DNA of 7,717 nucleotides, taken from Bacteroidota bacterium (lineage in GTDB: Bacteria > Bacteroidota > Bacteroidia > Cytophagales > Hymenobacteraceae). A program made the translations under genes and the position numbers. The stretch is taken from assembly GCA_023424725.1 (NCBI GenBank), contig JAFADQ010000085.1, positions 1 to 7,717 of the forward strand, given 5' to 3'. Below the pieces are notes generated by a model. That model had not been told where the DNA came from and ran no database searches. It saw only the letters and a program-made list of their open reading frames with translations. Shown here one piece after another: positions 1 to 7,717 of this stretch (its first letter is position 1; every line of letters starts with the position of its first letter).

Positions 1-1076
1 AATTTTTCTGTGTTGTTGATCTCTTCCAGCATCGCGAATTCTTTTTCAAACACTCTGCCGTTCACGGCCATCATGCCTTCTTCGCCGGTTCCCATCAGGT
101 CCAGATTAATCAGAAATTTGGTTTTTGCGAGCGGCAGCAGCGGGTGCTGTGTGTAAAAATCAGACCCGATAAGGCCGGCCTCTTCGGCGCTAAACGCAAT
201 AAACAACATGGTGTAATGCGGCTGGTTAGGCGCCAGCGCATAGAAATTTGCCAGCTCCAGCATCATCGAAACTCCGCTGGCATTATCGTTGGCTCCCGGA
301 AAATAATCGTCGCGGCCCATGCGGCCCAAATGGTCGTAATGGGCGCATATAATTATCACCGAATCGGGTTCTGATTTCCCTTCTATATAACCGATCACAT
401 TCTGCGAGATCAGGTTTTTCTGTACTTCGGCATCTACCGCGAAGCGTACTTTTTTGGCCTTCGCAGGCCAGGCGGTTTCTAAAACATCTAAAGAAACAAA
501 CGGCATCTGCGATGGAGCAAGGCTTCCGGTAAGTTTTTCTTGAAGCGTAATAATAGCAGAAGCTGTAGGCAATAACTGAAAAAACAATTTATCTTCAAAA
601 GCCGCTTTTCTGGTTTTTGGAGAATCGAAAACTACCGCCTTTTTCCGGAAACCTGCTTTTAATAAACCGGGCGAAAGCTGTTTAGCTACCAAAGCCGAGT
701 CTACAAAAAAAACTCTCGCCTTTCTCTCTCCTGCGCCCGATGCCGGATGCGCAATTATTTCCTCACCCGTTTCCAGCAATTTTTTGTTTACCTGCAGCGC
801 CACCCTGTCCGGAAATGTATTTACATCGAGGGTAAAAAACTGAAAATAAGTATCGTTAAACTGTTGCAGGCCCAGCTTTTTAAACTCTTTGCTAATGTAA
901 GCGGCCGCGTGCCTGTCGCCGTAGTTTACGTACCCGCGGCCATGCATGCGCGGGCTTGTAAGGCTATCCATAGTGGCTTTTACCCGGCTCATATCCTGGG
1001 CGGCGCTTTGGCTGCAACAGGCAAAAAACAGGGCAATACAGCCTAAAAACCGACGTATAATTTTATAAAAATACAT
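1..1076 (-). CDS. Secreted M28-family zinc metallopeptidase, C-terminus cut by window edge
   Basis: Translation from the ATG at 1076 gives 358 codons with no stop before the window edge. The N-terminus is a signal peptide: basic K5, R8 and R9, a hydrophobic stretch from about 10 to 21, then SAAQD, which suggests signal peptidase I cleavage before Q27. Cysteines at about 20-21 leave a lipoprotein possible, but the lipobox is poor and no acidic export signal follows. Residues about 118-205 form a variable segment where many M28 enzymes carry a protease-associated (PA) domain. The catalytic core follows with the family metal sites in order: AHYDHLG (H246), GANDNASG (D264, bridging), SAEEAGLIGS (E298 general base, E299 ligand) and NLDLMG (D326). 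The last zinc histidine lies outside the window. M28 enzymes are mostly aminopeptidases using two zinc ions; substrate and exact subfamily cannot be told. The start is chosen because it yields the whole signal peptide; no Shine-Dalgarno is seen. It probably acts in the periplasm or outside the cell. Confidence 0.93.
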   Translation of the reverse strand, partial: MYFYKIIRRFLGCIALFFACCSQSAAQDMSRVKATMDSLTSPRMHGRGYVNYGDRHAAAYISKEFKKLGLQQFNDTYFQFFTLDVNTFPDRVALQVNKKLLETGEEIIAHPASGAGERKARVFFVDSALVAKQLSPGLLKAGFRKKAVVFDSPKTRKAAFEDKLFFQLLPTASAIITLQEKLTGSLAPSQMPFVSLDVLETAWPAKAKKVRFAVDAEVQKNLISQNVIGYIEGKSEPDSVIIICAHYDHLGRMGRDDYFPGANDNASGVSMMLELANFYALAPNQPHYTMLFIAFSAEEAGLIGSDFYTQHPLLPLAKTKFLINLDLMGTGEEGMMAVNGRVFEKEFAMLEEINNTEK

Positions 1077-1093
1077 ATTCAGGGCAAAATAAA

Positions 1094-1121
1094 AGAGTGC
1101 TGCTCTTTCGGGCAACACTCT
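1094..1121 (-). terminator. Probable intrinsic terminator of gcvH
   Basis: Read on the minus strand, AGAGTG pairs with CACTCT, then comes one T/G mismatch position, then TGCCC pairs with GAGCA (one G-T pair) around a GAAA tetraloop closed by C-G. The tail reads TTTATTTT on the minus strand (1093 to 1086). It lies about 34 bases after the gcvH stop, as expected for a rho-independent terminator separating gcvH from the peptidase gene. In the plus direction the following sequence is much less T-rich at the stem, so the terminator faces left. If transcription of the peptidase gene starts upstream of it, the hairpin would instead sit in that gene's leader. Confidence 0.72.
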
Positions 1122-1129
1122 CAAATATA
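1122..1129 (-). promoter_or_regulatory. Possible -7 box (TATATTTG) for the M28 peptidase gene
   Basis: The minus strand reads TATATTTG, a full match to the Bacteroidota sigma-A -7 consensus TAnnTTTG, 45 bases before the peptidase start codon. No TTTG-like -33 element is found 19-21 bases upstream, where the sequence is GC-richer and close to the gcvH stop. Transcription from this box would begin inside the left-facing hairpin that directly follows. An eight-base match in an AT-rich gap can arise by chance, so this is tentative. Confidence 0.3.
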
Positions 1130-1154
1130 TTATTTTATGCTGTATTGGCCCTTT

Positions 1155-1535
1155 TTATGCCCCTACCAGCTCTCTGTATGCATCTGCCGAAAGCAAATCT
1201 GCTACTTCGCTCTGGCTTCCGATAATCATTTTAATCATCCAGCCATCGCCGTACGGGTCAGAATTTACCAGCTCGGGGTTAGATTCCAGCTTGCTGTTAA
1301 ACTCTGTTACAGTGCCGGTAAGCGGGCTAAACAGATCAGAAACCGTTTTTACAGCTTCTACCGTGCCAAACACTTCTTCGCGGGCCACTTCCTGGTCTAC
1401 CGACGAAATATCTACATACACAATATCGCCAAGCTCGCGCTGCGCGAAATCGGTAATGCCTACTGTGGCGGTGTCGCCTTCAATTTTAACCCACTCGTGG
1501 TCTTTGGTATAGCGTAGTTCTGCTGGTAAATTCAT
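1155..1535 (-). CDS. gcvH: Glycine cleavage system H protein (lipoyl carrier)
   Basis: A complete 126-residue protein, the usual length for GcvH. In the glycine cleavage system the lipoyl arm of H protein takes the aminomethyl group from glycine at the P protein, passes it to T protein and tetrahydrofolate, and is reoxidised by L protein, all in the cytoplasm. The N-terminal RYTKDHEWVKIEG is the family signature. ITDFAQRELGDIVYVD follows at about 27-42, and the lipoylation site is K63 in GTVEAVKTVSD, followed by LFSPLTGTV. NPELVNSDPYGDGWMIKM near 85-102 is also typical. The ATG at 1535 gives the standard start. No Shine-Dalgarno precedes it, only A-rich sequence, as is normal in this phylum. 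It lies 55 bases after sprA on the same strand, but no other glycine cleavage or lipoylation gene is in view. A likely promoter of its own lies in the gap, and a terminator follows. Confidence 0.98.
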   Translation of the reverse strand: MNLPAELRYTKDHEWVKIEGDTATVGITDFAQRELGDIVYVDISSVDQEVAREEVFGTVEAVKTVSDLFSPLTGTVTEFNSKLESNPELVNSDPYGDGWMIKMIIGSQSEVADLLSADAYRELVGA

Positions 1536-1558
1536 TTGCTGTTTTGTTGAGATTGCAT

Positions 1559-1589
1559 CAAAAATACATTGTTTTTCTGGAAGCAGAAA
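1559..1589 (-). promoter_or_regulatory. Probable gcvH promoter, Bacteroidota type
   Basis: On the minus strand the box TATTTTTG (1566 to 1559) matches the Bacteroidota -7 consensus TAnnTTTG in every fixed position. Exactly 19 bases upstream is TTTC (1589 to 1586), one mismatch from the -33 element TTTG, and 19 is a normal spacing. Transcription would start near 1553 and leave a leader of roughly 17-20 bases before the gcvH ATG. The match is by eye only, and co-transcription with sprA is not excluded. Confidence 0.45.
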
Positions 1590-1590
1590 A
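1573..1590. repeat. Short inverted repeat directly after the sprA stop
   Basis: TTTTCTG (1573-1579) and CAGAAAA (1584-1590) are a perfect seven-base inverted repeat around a four-base loop. It begins at the base right after the sprA stop codon. The stem is AT-rich and, on the minus strand, is followed by AACAATG rather than a T run, so it is not a good intrinsic terminator. It could protect the 3' end of the sprA transcript, and it overlaps the -33 region proposed for gcvH. No role can be assigned from sequence alone. Confidence 0.45.
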
Positions 1591-4500
1591 TTATGGCGTT
1601 AAGTTATAGCGCAACTGTATACCGCCCTCGGTACGTGTGTTAAGGAACGAGGTAGATACTTTAGGCGCGTTTATGGTGCGGGTGAAATAAAACTGCAGGT
1701 TAAGGCGTCTGTTTACCACATAATCTATGGTTGGCTTTATCTGCAGCATCATGGCGCCGTTGGTAAAGGTATTGGTTGTGCGGTTGTCTTCTTCTATTCG
1801 CCGCAAAATGGTGTGGTTATCGCGCAGCGTAAAGTCCATTCGGGCGGTTAGGTCATTTTTCAGCACTTTGTTCTCGCCGCGTATTTTAAACGGCAGCCTG
1901 AAGTTTTTGGTAATGTAGCCCAGCCCTATTACGTAATCTTTCACGCCGGTTTCGGTAACCTGCGAGTTGGTAAGATCCAGCGCAAGGTTTCGTTCCTGCT
2001 TATATTCTGCCCGTATGGTGATGTTATTTTTGGTACGCACGTTTACCCCTATCAGCGGAGCAAACCGTTCCGAGATCATTACCTGCCCAATTATGCGGTA
2101 AGGCACAAACTCGCCGTTGGCATTGGTTACGGTAGAGTAGCGCCCCGGATCGTTTTCGTACAGTAATGAGCTGATGTAGTTAGGTACACTGAAAACCGAC
2201 GAATAACTATGCGTTAAACTTACAGACGAGAAGTACTTTTTAAAGAAATCGATATTAGATAAGCCCGCGTAATCTATGCGCCAGTTAGGCAGCGGGAAAA
2301 CTTTAAACGGATCGGCATTTTTAGAGCTGAAACCATCTATACTGCGGCCGCTGTACGCATAAATAAACGATGGCACCAATACTTCCTGCGAGTTAAGTCC
2401 GTATTCGCCCGGGTTTGGGTTGGCTCCATCTAATTGGCCTTTCACGGTTTCGCGGTTAGCAACCAGTTGCTCAAAAGCAGCCGATTTTATGCCACCGCCC
2501 TCAAAAAATGTTCTTACCGCTATAAACGATACGTTATAATCTCCTAACTCTACAGGGCTTTGGCGCTCTACAAAATCTGTATCGGTGTTTAAGCGGTAAA
2601 ATACTTCGTCGGCCCGGCTGCGCGTCATTTTCGCGTCTAACTGAATGTTAAATGCCTTAAATGGCTCCAGGGCGGTGCGCGCAGATATATTTTCGGTGCG
2701 CATGCTGCGCAACGGCTCAACAAGATTCTGACTTGAGTCGGTGTACCAGCCACGGTCTGCAGCCATTTGGTATAGCCTGTCCAGCTCGTATTGGCGGCCA
2801 ATTATAAAGGGTAATCCGGGGGCTTCAAAACCATCGTTAAACCCGAAAAACTTAGTACCCGGCAAATACCCTGGCAACTGGGTTCCTTCTGTAAGCGTGT
2901 AATTAAAGTTTACAGATCGCATGGTCATCAGCGCCCGCAGCACGCTTTTCAGGGCTTTCAGCTCGCGCACGGGTTTCTGGGCAGAGTCGGCAGGCAAGGC
3001 GGCTGCCGGAGCCGGAACTCCAGGGCGTACTCCCGGTTTTGCGGTTGGCGCCGGGCTGTTTATATCTTTCAGAAACCTTACCTTGTCGTACAGGCGCACC
3101 ATGTCTATACGGCCGTTCACACTCTTTTCGGCATTGTTCTCTATCATGTTACCCAAATTGCCAAGATCGGTGTTTTGGGTAAGGGCCAGAGAATTCGCGC
3201 GCCAGGTATAATTTGCGGCATACCGAACATCGGCGCTAAGCCAGTTGGTAAAGGGTAATTTATCCAGCGGAAGCCGGTAGGTAAGCGCCGCGGTTTGGTT
3301 AAAGTTGGTATTTCGGCCGCCTTCTTTCAGGTTGTTCCAGATTATATCATTGGTTTCGCGGCTCGGCCCACCCATAGGCTCGTCTATAATAGAGCGGTTA
3401 TTAGCGGTATAATCAAAGGTAAGGCTCTTGGTCAGGTTCCATTTTACATCGTAAATACGGGTAAAATAAAACGACTTTATGTACGTAGGCGCGCCAGCCT
3501 GCACAAACTGCTTGGAATAAGGCACCAGGCGCTGCCGGAAACGCTCGGAATAAGAACGATCCAGATCGAAGCGCACCGAAACATTGTTTGGCAGCGGACT
3601 AAAATTAATGTCTTTTATCAGCTTCAGGTACGGCGAATCGAAGGCGGCAACTTTAGTAAATGGCTCGAAACTTGGCGGCGTTGTGCTGAAAGCGTACGCA
3701 ATTCCGCCACGGTAATTTTTCTGGAAATACCGGGCCGTTGTAGGGTCGTGGCTTAAAATATCGTTGTAAGCATACGAAACCGAGAAGTTCTCAATATCTA
3801 TCGGCGTGGGTTTAATCTGCGGATTGGTGCGCTCTTTCCGCACGTTCATAAAGTTAATATTACGCCGGGTTTCCCTGGATATTACCTGTTCCCGGTATTG
3901 CCTTCGCTCGTCCGAATCGCTGATATTATCCAGCACCTGGTCCAGCTCCACATCGCCAAGCAGCGGGTCGTAGCGCGGTTCTATTACAGTGCTTCCGTAA
4001 CCCACCGACATAGGTACTTTAATACCTAACTTAGAAGGAATAAATTTATCGAGCGTAACATTTGCCGCCACGTCTACCTGCGAGGTATTTTCTCGGGCGC
4101 GCTGCTGAATCCGGTCTTCCAAACCACCAAAACCAACGGCGGTATAACGGCCTGTGGCTACAATATTGGCAAAATCTGCTAACTGCGCGTTAACTCGCCC
4201 GGTGGCAGCCCAGCCTGCTGTTTTATCAAAATCTGCTACCCGCAATTCGTTTACCCACAAGCACACCGATTTCGATTCCTGATCGGGCGTACACGGATTT
4301 TGTATACCGATCAGCATGCTGCGCACATCGCTGAAATCGGGGTTACCCACTACATTAATTACCCAGCCCGGCCGGCCCGGCACCGGAAATTGCCACGGCG
4401 TAACCAGATCTATAGGCGATTGTGTTGCGTTTCGCTGCACTTTCGCGTCTACAAACATCTGGAATGGGATATCTATCATGTTCTCGGCGGGCCAAACCTG

Positions 4501-7500
4501 CTCTGGCGTAACCGCGCCCGGCCGGGTAACCTTTAGAGGTACCAGTAATTCGTAATAATGCTTGGTATTATCTGTTCCTATCCTAACAACGGCGTTCACA
4601 TCGTCGTCTTGCAGGGTTTCGGGGCCTTCGGCATGCAAAAAGAGTTTCAGCTTTTTATAGATCAGCATGTCCATCGAGATATTCTTCGTTACCGCCTCGG
4701 TGTATTTATCTTTCAGATTTTCTACACAAAGCTGCAGCGACTGCTCGTTCTGAAGCTGGTTATTTATGGTTGCAAGGTTTTCCTGGCGGTTAATTCCCGG
4801 AGGCAGCATATACGGGATAGCCCCTTCGCCTCCTGCCCCATTCTCTTCTATATTTACCGTACCAACGGTAAACTGCTGGCTTACTTTGGTGTTTCCTAAG
4901 GCCGCGCCGCAATTGCCTATAACATCGGGGAATTTGCGCCACTGGTTTGCCACAAACTGAAACTGCATAAAGCGCAGCACCACCGGCTGGCTAAAGCCCG
5001 CCATATACATCCGGATAAACCGGATAGAACGGAAATCTGAAATACCACCTACCGACAAAGCCGCCGCTTCCTGAATCGGGATCCGGAACTGGTACCAGGT
5101 AACCTGATCGCCGTGAACAGTAGAAGTGGTTTTATCTACGATAAAGTTCTGCCCAACCTGCATCCGGTTTGGCCTAAGGCTTACCTGGTATTCCCAGTAC
5201 GATTCCAGGTTGCTGATAGTATTATCGTTATTAAGGTCTTCTTTATCTGGCAGGGCCGTGTAGGCGCGCGAACCGGTAAGGCTGGAGTTGCCCTCCATGT
5301 TGTTTACTTTTTTGTAACGGCGCAGCACAGGGGCAGGCGTTCCGCCAAAATCACCTTCCAGGAAGTGGCGAAAATCGTCGCTCGAGGGGTCGTTACGCAG
5401 GCTGGTGAGGGCTGCGGGGTCTGTTATTTGTGCCGGCAGCTGCGGATCGTTCACAAAATCATCGAAATACTCAACTTCCAGGTTACTGTTCAAACCATCT
5501 AAACCAACGTCCTGGCGGTCGCGGGCTCCTCCCGTATTATCGAAAGCGTTGTTAATGTTTTGCAACTTCGTAACCCGGCCCCATTCGGTAAATACCACGT
5601 TTGGGTCGTTCTGGTCTAGCACATTCGGGTTTCCATCTACCGGCAGGCCGTTCTCGAAAGCGTTGCGGTTATCCATCATCACATCTTCCGAAATATTTCC
5701 GAGGTTAAAATACAGCTCGCCACCGGTAGTGTTCGGTACATCTTCGTATTCGCCGTCGGCAATGGTGGCATACTGGCTGCCAGGGTTATTTATCGCGATA
5801 AACGGGTCCATTAACCAAAATTCCAGGAACTGTACGTTGGCATTCTCGAAATCGGTATCGTAAGTTATTCCGCGACTTATACCGGCCCAGTTCTCTGACG
5901 GAACATTTAGGCGGCCATCGGGCTGAAGGAAATTGCGGCGGTAGTTGTACTGCCCCCGCTCGTCGGGAAAATACGCGATATCAAATGTATTATCGAAAGA
6001 GGTATTGGCCGCGTTAGAGCGGAACGGAAAAACCTCCTGCCGGCGTACAGGCCGCACATAGTGGTTTTTCATATCTTCTTCCGATACACCGCCCGGCCTG
6101 CTTTGGGTAAAGAAAACCGGATCTATGGTGTACCAGGCAATGCGCGCGCGGTTGTATCCGTTTTCTAGTGTACTACCCCCGGAATTGGGGTCTACAGCCA
6201 TAAAGCGTTGCGGTGTAGAGGCTATACGCCAGGCATTTCCCTGAAACTGGTTTGTAAGCATGTTGGGAATCTTGGCGCCTTCAAAATCGTCTATATAAGA
6301 GGTGCCGTCTTCTATTCCGTCCAGCTTAGATTTTCCGGGCAACAACTGCGCGTACTCGCCGCTTACGGTGATGGTAGAGGGCGCTTTGGTAGAAATGCCG
6401 GGTATTTTATCTACCATCCGGGTTAAAAACCGCGACTCTTTCTGTAAGTTAAAATCGAGCCCGTAAATGGTATTGTTGGTTGGCTCGTCGCCCAGCTGCA
6501 CCCGCTGTATGTAGGTTCGTTCGTTCAGGTGCAAAATGGTGGCTCCCAGCGCTATGTCTTTATTTATCACATAATCTAGCCTGGCTCCCATCAGGGTGCG
6601 GGGCTGCAGGGTAAGCATGTCGGCTTTTTCGTAATCTACCCGTATATCCTGGCCCGAATTTGCATAGCCCTGGTTTAGGATTTTTACCGTACCAAGATCG
6701 TAGTTTACGGTATAATCTACGTTTTCGGTAAGGCGCGTACCACCGGCATAAACGGCCACAGAGCCCCGCGCTACCCTAATACCCGGCAGGCGTATTTCGT
6801 CGGAAGAGCTGGCCTGAAACTCACCTACCAGAAAGAATTTATTTTCGCTGGCGTATTGGCGGGCTTCGTTTTTGGTTACATCGTATAGTTTCTGGAAAAC
6901 GTACTTTTCTTCCAGCCCGGCATCGCCTGCAAATTTCGCTTTCAGGTCAGACCCGAACGGTTCTATCTCAGGGAAATAAATGCGGCCGTACTCCGAGTCT
7001 ATGGTTAGCCCTTCTATATAATCGAAGTTTCCATCGCCGGGCGGGTCGTTGTTAGGGCCAACATTGTCCAGGTTCATCAGCTCTACCATGGGCACATCGG
7101 CAACACCTTCCGGGCCTTCTTTCAGCGCGGTTAGGTTTACCCCGGTTTCATCGTCTTTATAAACAATATCCAGCATAAAGCTTTGCTGGGTTACCTGGCT
7201 GGCGTTTAACGAGTATACGTTTTTCATCATCAGGTCCCAGGTGGGCAGCTCCAGGTTGGGCTGGGTGGCTTTCAGCAATTTCAGGAAAATAACATCCTGC
7301 GAGCCCAGGTTCTGGTAATCGTCTATTAACTCTCCTACTTTATAGGTTTTGCCTCTAAGGGTATACTCAAACGAAACCGCCAGCACTTCCTGAGGTTGCA
7401 GCGCCGTGTTAAGCGATATATACCCCAAACGTTCGTTAAACCGGTATTCGCGTTCGTTTAGTTTACGGGCATTGTTTACGCGCTCAAAATCTTTCGCGCG

Positions 7501-7717
7501 CTGAAACTCGCCGGCCTGCAGTTGAGAGTTGTTGAGCAGGAAATTATCTACATTATCTACATTCCGGGCAGAGTTGCCGGCCGATGTTAAAATATTGTAT
7601 AACCTGTTTTTTGTGTTAGACGGCTCGTTTGTGCCGTTTGTATTAAACTGATTACGATACGGATTGGGCTCGCCTAAATCCATAAACGCCACAATGTTGC
7701 GCAACCCTTCCGTAGAC
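1591..7717 (-). CDS. sprA: Type IX secretion translocon / gliding protein SprA (Sov), N-terminus cut by window edge
   Basis: The frame is open to the right edge and 2041 residues are visible; the first in-window TTG at 7704 is internal, because coding sequence (STEG) continues before it. SprA (Sov in Porphyromonas) is the outer-membrane translocon of the type IX secretion system, a 36-strand single-chain beta-barrel in Flavobacterium that passes folded cargo out of the cell. At about 2400 residues in that relative, some 350 N-terminal residues with the signal peptide would lie outside. Family landmarks seen, numbered from the edge: RFNERLGYISLNTALQP near 88, WDLMMKN at 160, SGEYAQLLPGKSK near 450, IDDFEGAKIPN at 475, the WVNELRVADFD region near 1154, and NINFMNVRKERTNPQIKP followed by IENFSVSYAYN near 1285-1315. 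Alternating strands continue to a C-terminal QLRYNLTP. There is a Pro/Ala-rich insert near 1551-1583, and only four cysteines, all between 936 and 1152. No frameshift is seen. gcvH follows after 55 bases. Confidence 0.96.
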   Translation of the reverse strand, partial: STEGLRNIVAFMDLGEPNPYRNQFNTNGTNEPSNTKNRLYNILTSAGNSARNVDNVDNFLLNNSQLQAGEFQRAKDFERVNNARKLNEREYRFNERLGYISLNTALQPQEVLAVSFEYTLRGKTYKVGELIDDYQNLGSQDVIFLKLLKATQPNLELPTWDLMMKNVYSLNASQVTQQSFMLDIVYKDDETGVNLTALKEGPEGVADVPMVELMNLDNVGPNNDPPGDGNFDYIEGLTIDSEYGRIYFPEIEPFGSDLKAKFAGDAGLEEKYVFQKLYDVTKNEARQYASENKFFLVGEFQASSSDEIRLPGIRVARGSVAVYAGGTRLTENVDYTVNYDLGTVKILNQGYANSGQDIRVDYEKADMLTLQPRTLMGARLDYVINKDIALGATILHLNERTYIQRVQLGDEPTNNTIYGLDFNLQKESRFLTRMVDKIPGISTKAPSTITVSGEYAQLLPGKSKLDGIEDGTSYIDDFEGAKIPNMLTNQFQGNAWRIASTPQRFMAVDPNSGGSTLENGYNRARIAWYTIDPVFFTQSRPGGVSEEDMKNHYVRPVRRQEVFPFRSNAANTSFDNTFDIAYFPDERGQYNYRRNFLQPDGRLNVPSENWAGISRGITYDTDFENANVQFLEFWLMDPFIAINNPGSQYATIADGEYEDVPNTTGGELYFNLGNISEDVMMDNRNAFENGLPVDGNPNVLDQNDPNVVFTEWGRVTKLQNINNAFDNTGGARDRQDVGLDGLNSNLEVEYFDDFVNDPQLPAQITDPAALTSLRNDPSSDDFRHFLEGDFGGTPAPVLRRYKKVNNMEGNSSLTGSRAYTALPDKEDLNNDNTISNLESYWEYQVSLRPNRMQVGQNFIVDKTTSTVHGDQVTWYQFRIPIQEAAALSVGGISDFRSIRFIRMYMAGFSQPVVLRFMQFQFVANQWRKFPDVIGNCGAALGNTKVSQQFTVGTVNIEENGAGGEGAIPYMLPPGINRQENLATINNQLQNEQSLQLCVENLKDKYTEAVTKNISMDMLIYKKLKLFLHAEGPETLQDDDVNAVVRIGTDNTKHYYELLVPLKVTRPGAVTPEQVWPAENMIDIPFQMFVDAKVQRNATQSPIDLVTPWQFPVPGRPGWVINVVGNPDFSDVRSMLIGIQNPCTPDQESKSVCLWVNELRVADFDKTAGWAATGRVNAQLADFANIVATGRYTAVGFGGLEDRIQQRARENTSQVDVAANVTLDKFIPSKLGIKVPMSVGYGSTVIEPRYDPLLGDVELDQVLDNISDSDERRQYREQVISRETRRNINFMNVRKERTNPQIKPTPIDIENFSVSYAYNDILSHDPTTARYFQKNYRGGIAYAFSTTPPSFEPFTKVAAFDSPYLKLIKDINFSPLPNNVSVRFDLDRSYSERFRQRLVPYSKQFVQAGAPTYIKSFYFTRIYDVKWNLTKSLTFDYTANNRSIIDEPMGGPSRETNDIIWNNLKEGGRNTNFNQTAALTYRLPLDKLPFTNWLSADVRYAANYTWRANSLALTQNTDLGNLGNMIENNAEKSVNGRIDMVRLYDKVRFLKDINSPAPTAKPGVRPGVPAPAAALPADSAQKPVRELKALKSVLRALMTMRSVNFNYTLTEGTQLPGYLPGTKFFGFNDGFEAPGLPFIIGRQYELDRLYQMAADRGWYTDSSQNLVEPLRSMRTENISARTALEPFKAFNIQLDAKMTRSRADEVFYRLNTDTDFVERQSPVELGDYNVSFIAVRTFFEGGGIKSAAFEQLVANRETVKGQLDGANPNPGEYGLNSQEVLVPSFIYAYSGRSIDGFSSKNADPFKVFPLPNWRIDYAGLSNIDFFKKYFSSVSLTHSYSSVFSVPNYISSLLYENDPGRYSTVTNANGEFVPYRIIGQVMISERFAPLIGVNVRTKNNITIRAEYKQERNLALDLTNSQVTETGVKDYVIGLGYITKNFRLPFKIRGENKVLKNDLTARMDFTLRDNHTILRRIEEDNRTTNTFTNGAMMLQIKPTIDYVVNRRLNLQFYFTRTINAPKVSTSFLNTRTEGGIQLRYNLTP

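Noticed and set aside
1137..1517. Plus-strand 126-codon ORF opposite gcvH
   Set aside because: It is a mirror of gcvH, whose minus-strand product has clear family signatures. The plus-strand product resembles nothing I recognise and has no promoter or start context.
1573..1590. Inverted repeat after sprA as an intrinsic terminator
   Set aside because: The stem is AT-rich and is not followed by a T run in either direction, so I list it only as an inverted repeat.
4366..4381. GC-rich palindromic stretch (gccggcccgg), and a similar cccggccggg near 4515
   Set aside because: Both lie in sprA codons for Pro, Gly and Arg, have no T tail or repeat partner, and are explained by codon content.
2921..5863. 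Several plus-strand ORFs of about 80-150 codons opposite sprA
   Set aside because: They lie wholly inside a long minus-strand gene with continuous family similarity, and their products are Cys/Arg-rich or low-complexity, as expected for antisense readings.
7702..7704. TTG at 7704 as the sprA start codon
   Set aside because: The frame stays open to the window edge, and the protein beginning there lacks a signal peptide and starts inside conserved SprA sequence.
1..7717. A CRISPR array, tRNA, insertion sequence or novel defence or secretion cassette
   Set aside because: Coding sequence fills almost the whole window, the two gaps are 55 and 78 bases, and I saw no direct repeat series, cloverleaf, transposase or unknown multi-gene cluster.

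Overview
The window reads as an ordinary piece of a Bacteroidota chromosome, most likely from order Cytophagales (a Hymenobacteraceae/Pontibacter-like organism would fit, but the genus cannot be fixed by eye). The reasons are a long sprA gene, which is confined to this phylum; the absence of Shine-Dalgarno sequences before the genes; and two matches to the Bacteroidota -7 promoter box TAnnTTTG in the gaps. Base composition looks moderate and even across the window, with no sign of a transferred island.

All three genes lie on the minus strand, so they are read from right to left. From 7717 down to 1591 is sprA, open at the right edge: 2041 residues of the outer-membrane translocon of the type IX secretion system, without its N-terminus. 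After a 55-base gap comes a complete gcvH (1535 to 1155), the lipoylated carrier protein of the glycine cleavage system. After a further 78-base gap comes a secreted M28-family zinc aminopeptidase (1076 to 1), whose C-terminus runs off the left edge. The ORFs readable on the plus strand over these genes are shadows.

The two gaps hold the regulatory content. Between sprA and gcvH there is a short inverted repeat directly after the sprA stop and a probable gcvH promoter. Between gcvH and the peptidase gene there is a strong hairpin with a T-rich tail, the likely gcvH terminator, directly preceded by another TAnnTTTG box that could serve the peptidase gene.

The three genes do not form one pathway. 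SprA builds the export channel, GcvH is a cytoplasmic one-carbon metabolism protein, and the peptidase is exported through the Sec system. The sprA-gcvH adjacency is, from memory, common in Bacteroidota. I found no mobile element, CRISPR array, RNA gene or undescribed multi-gene system. The points worth a second look are the four clustered cysteines in SprA, its Pro/Ala-rich insert, and the compact terminator/promoter arrangement between gcvH and the peptidase gene.
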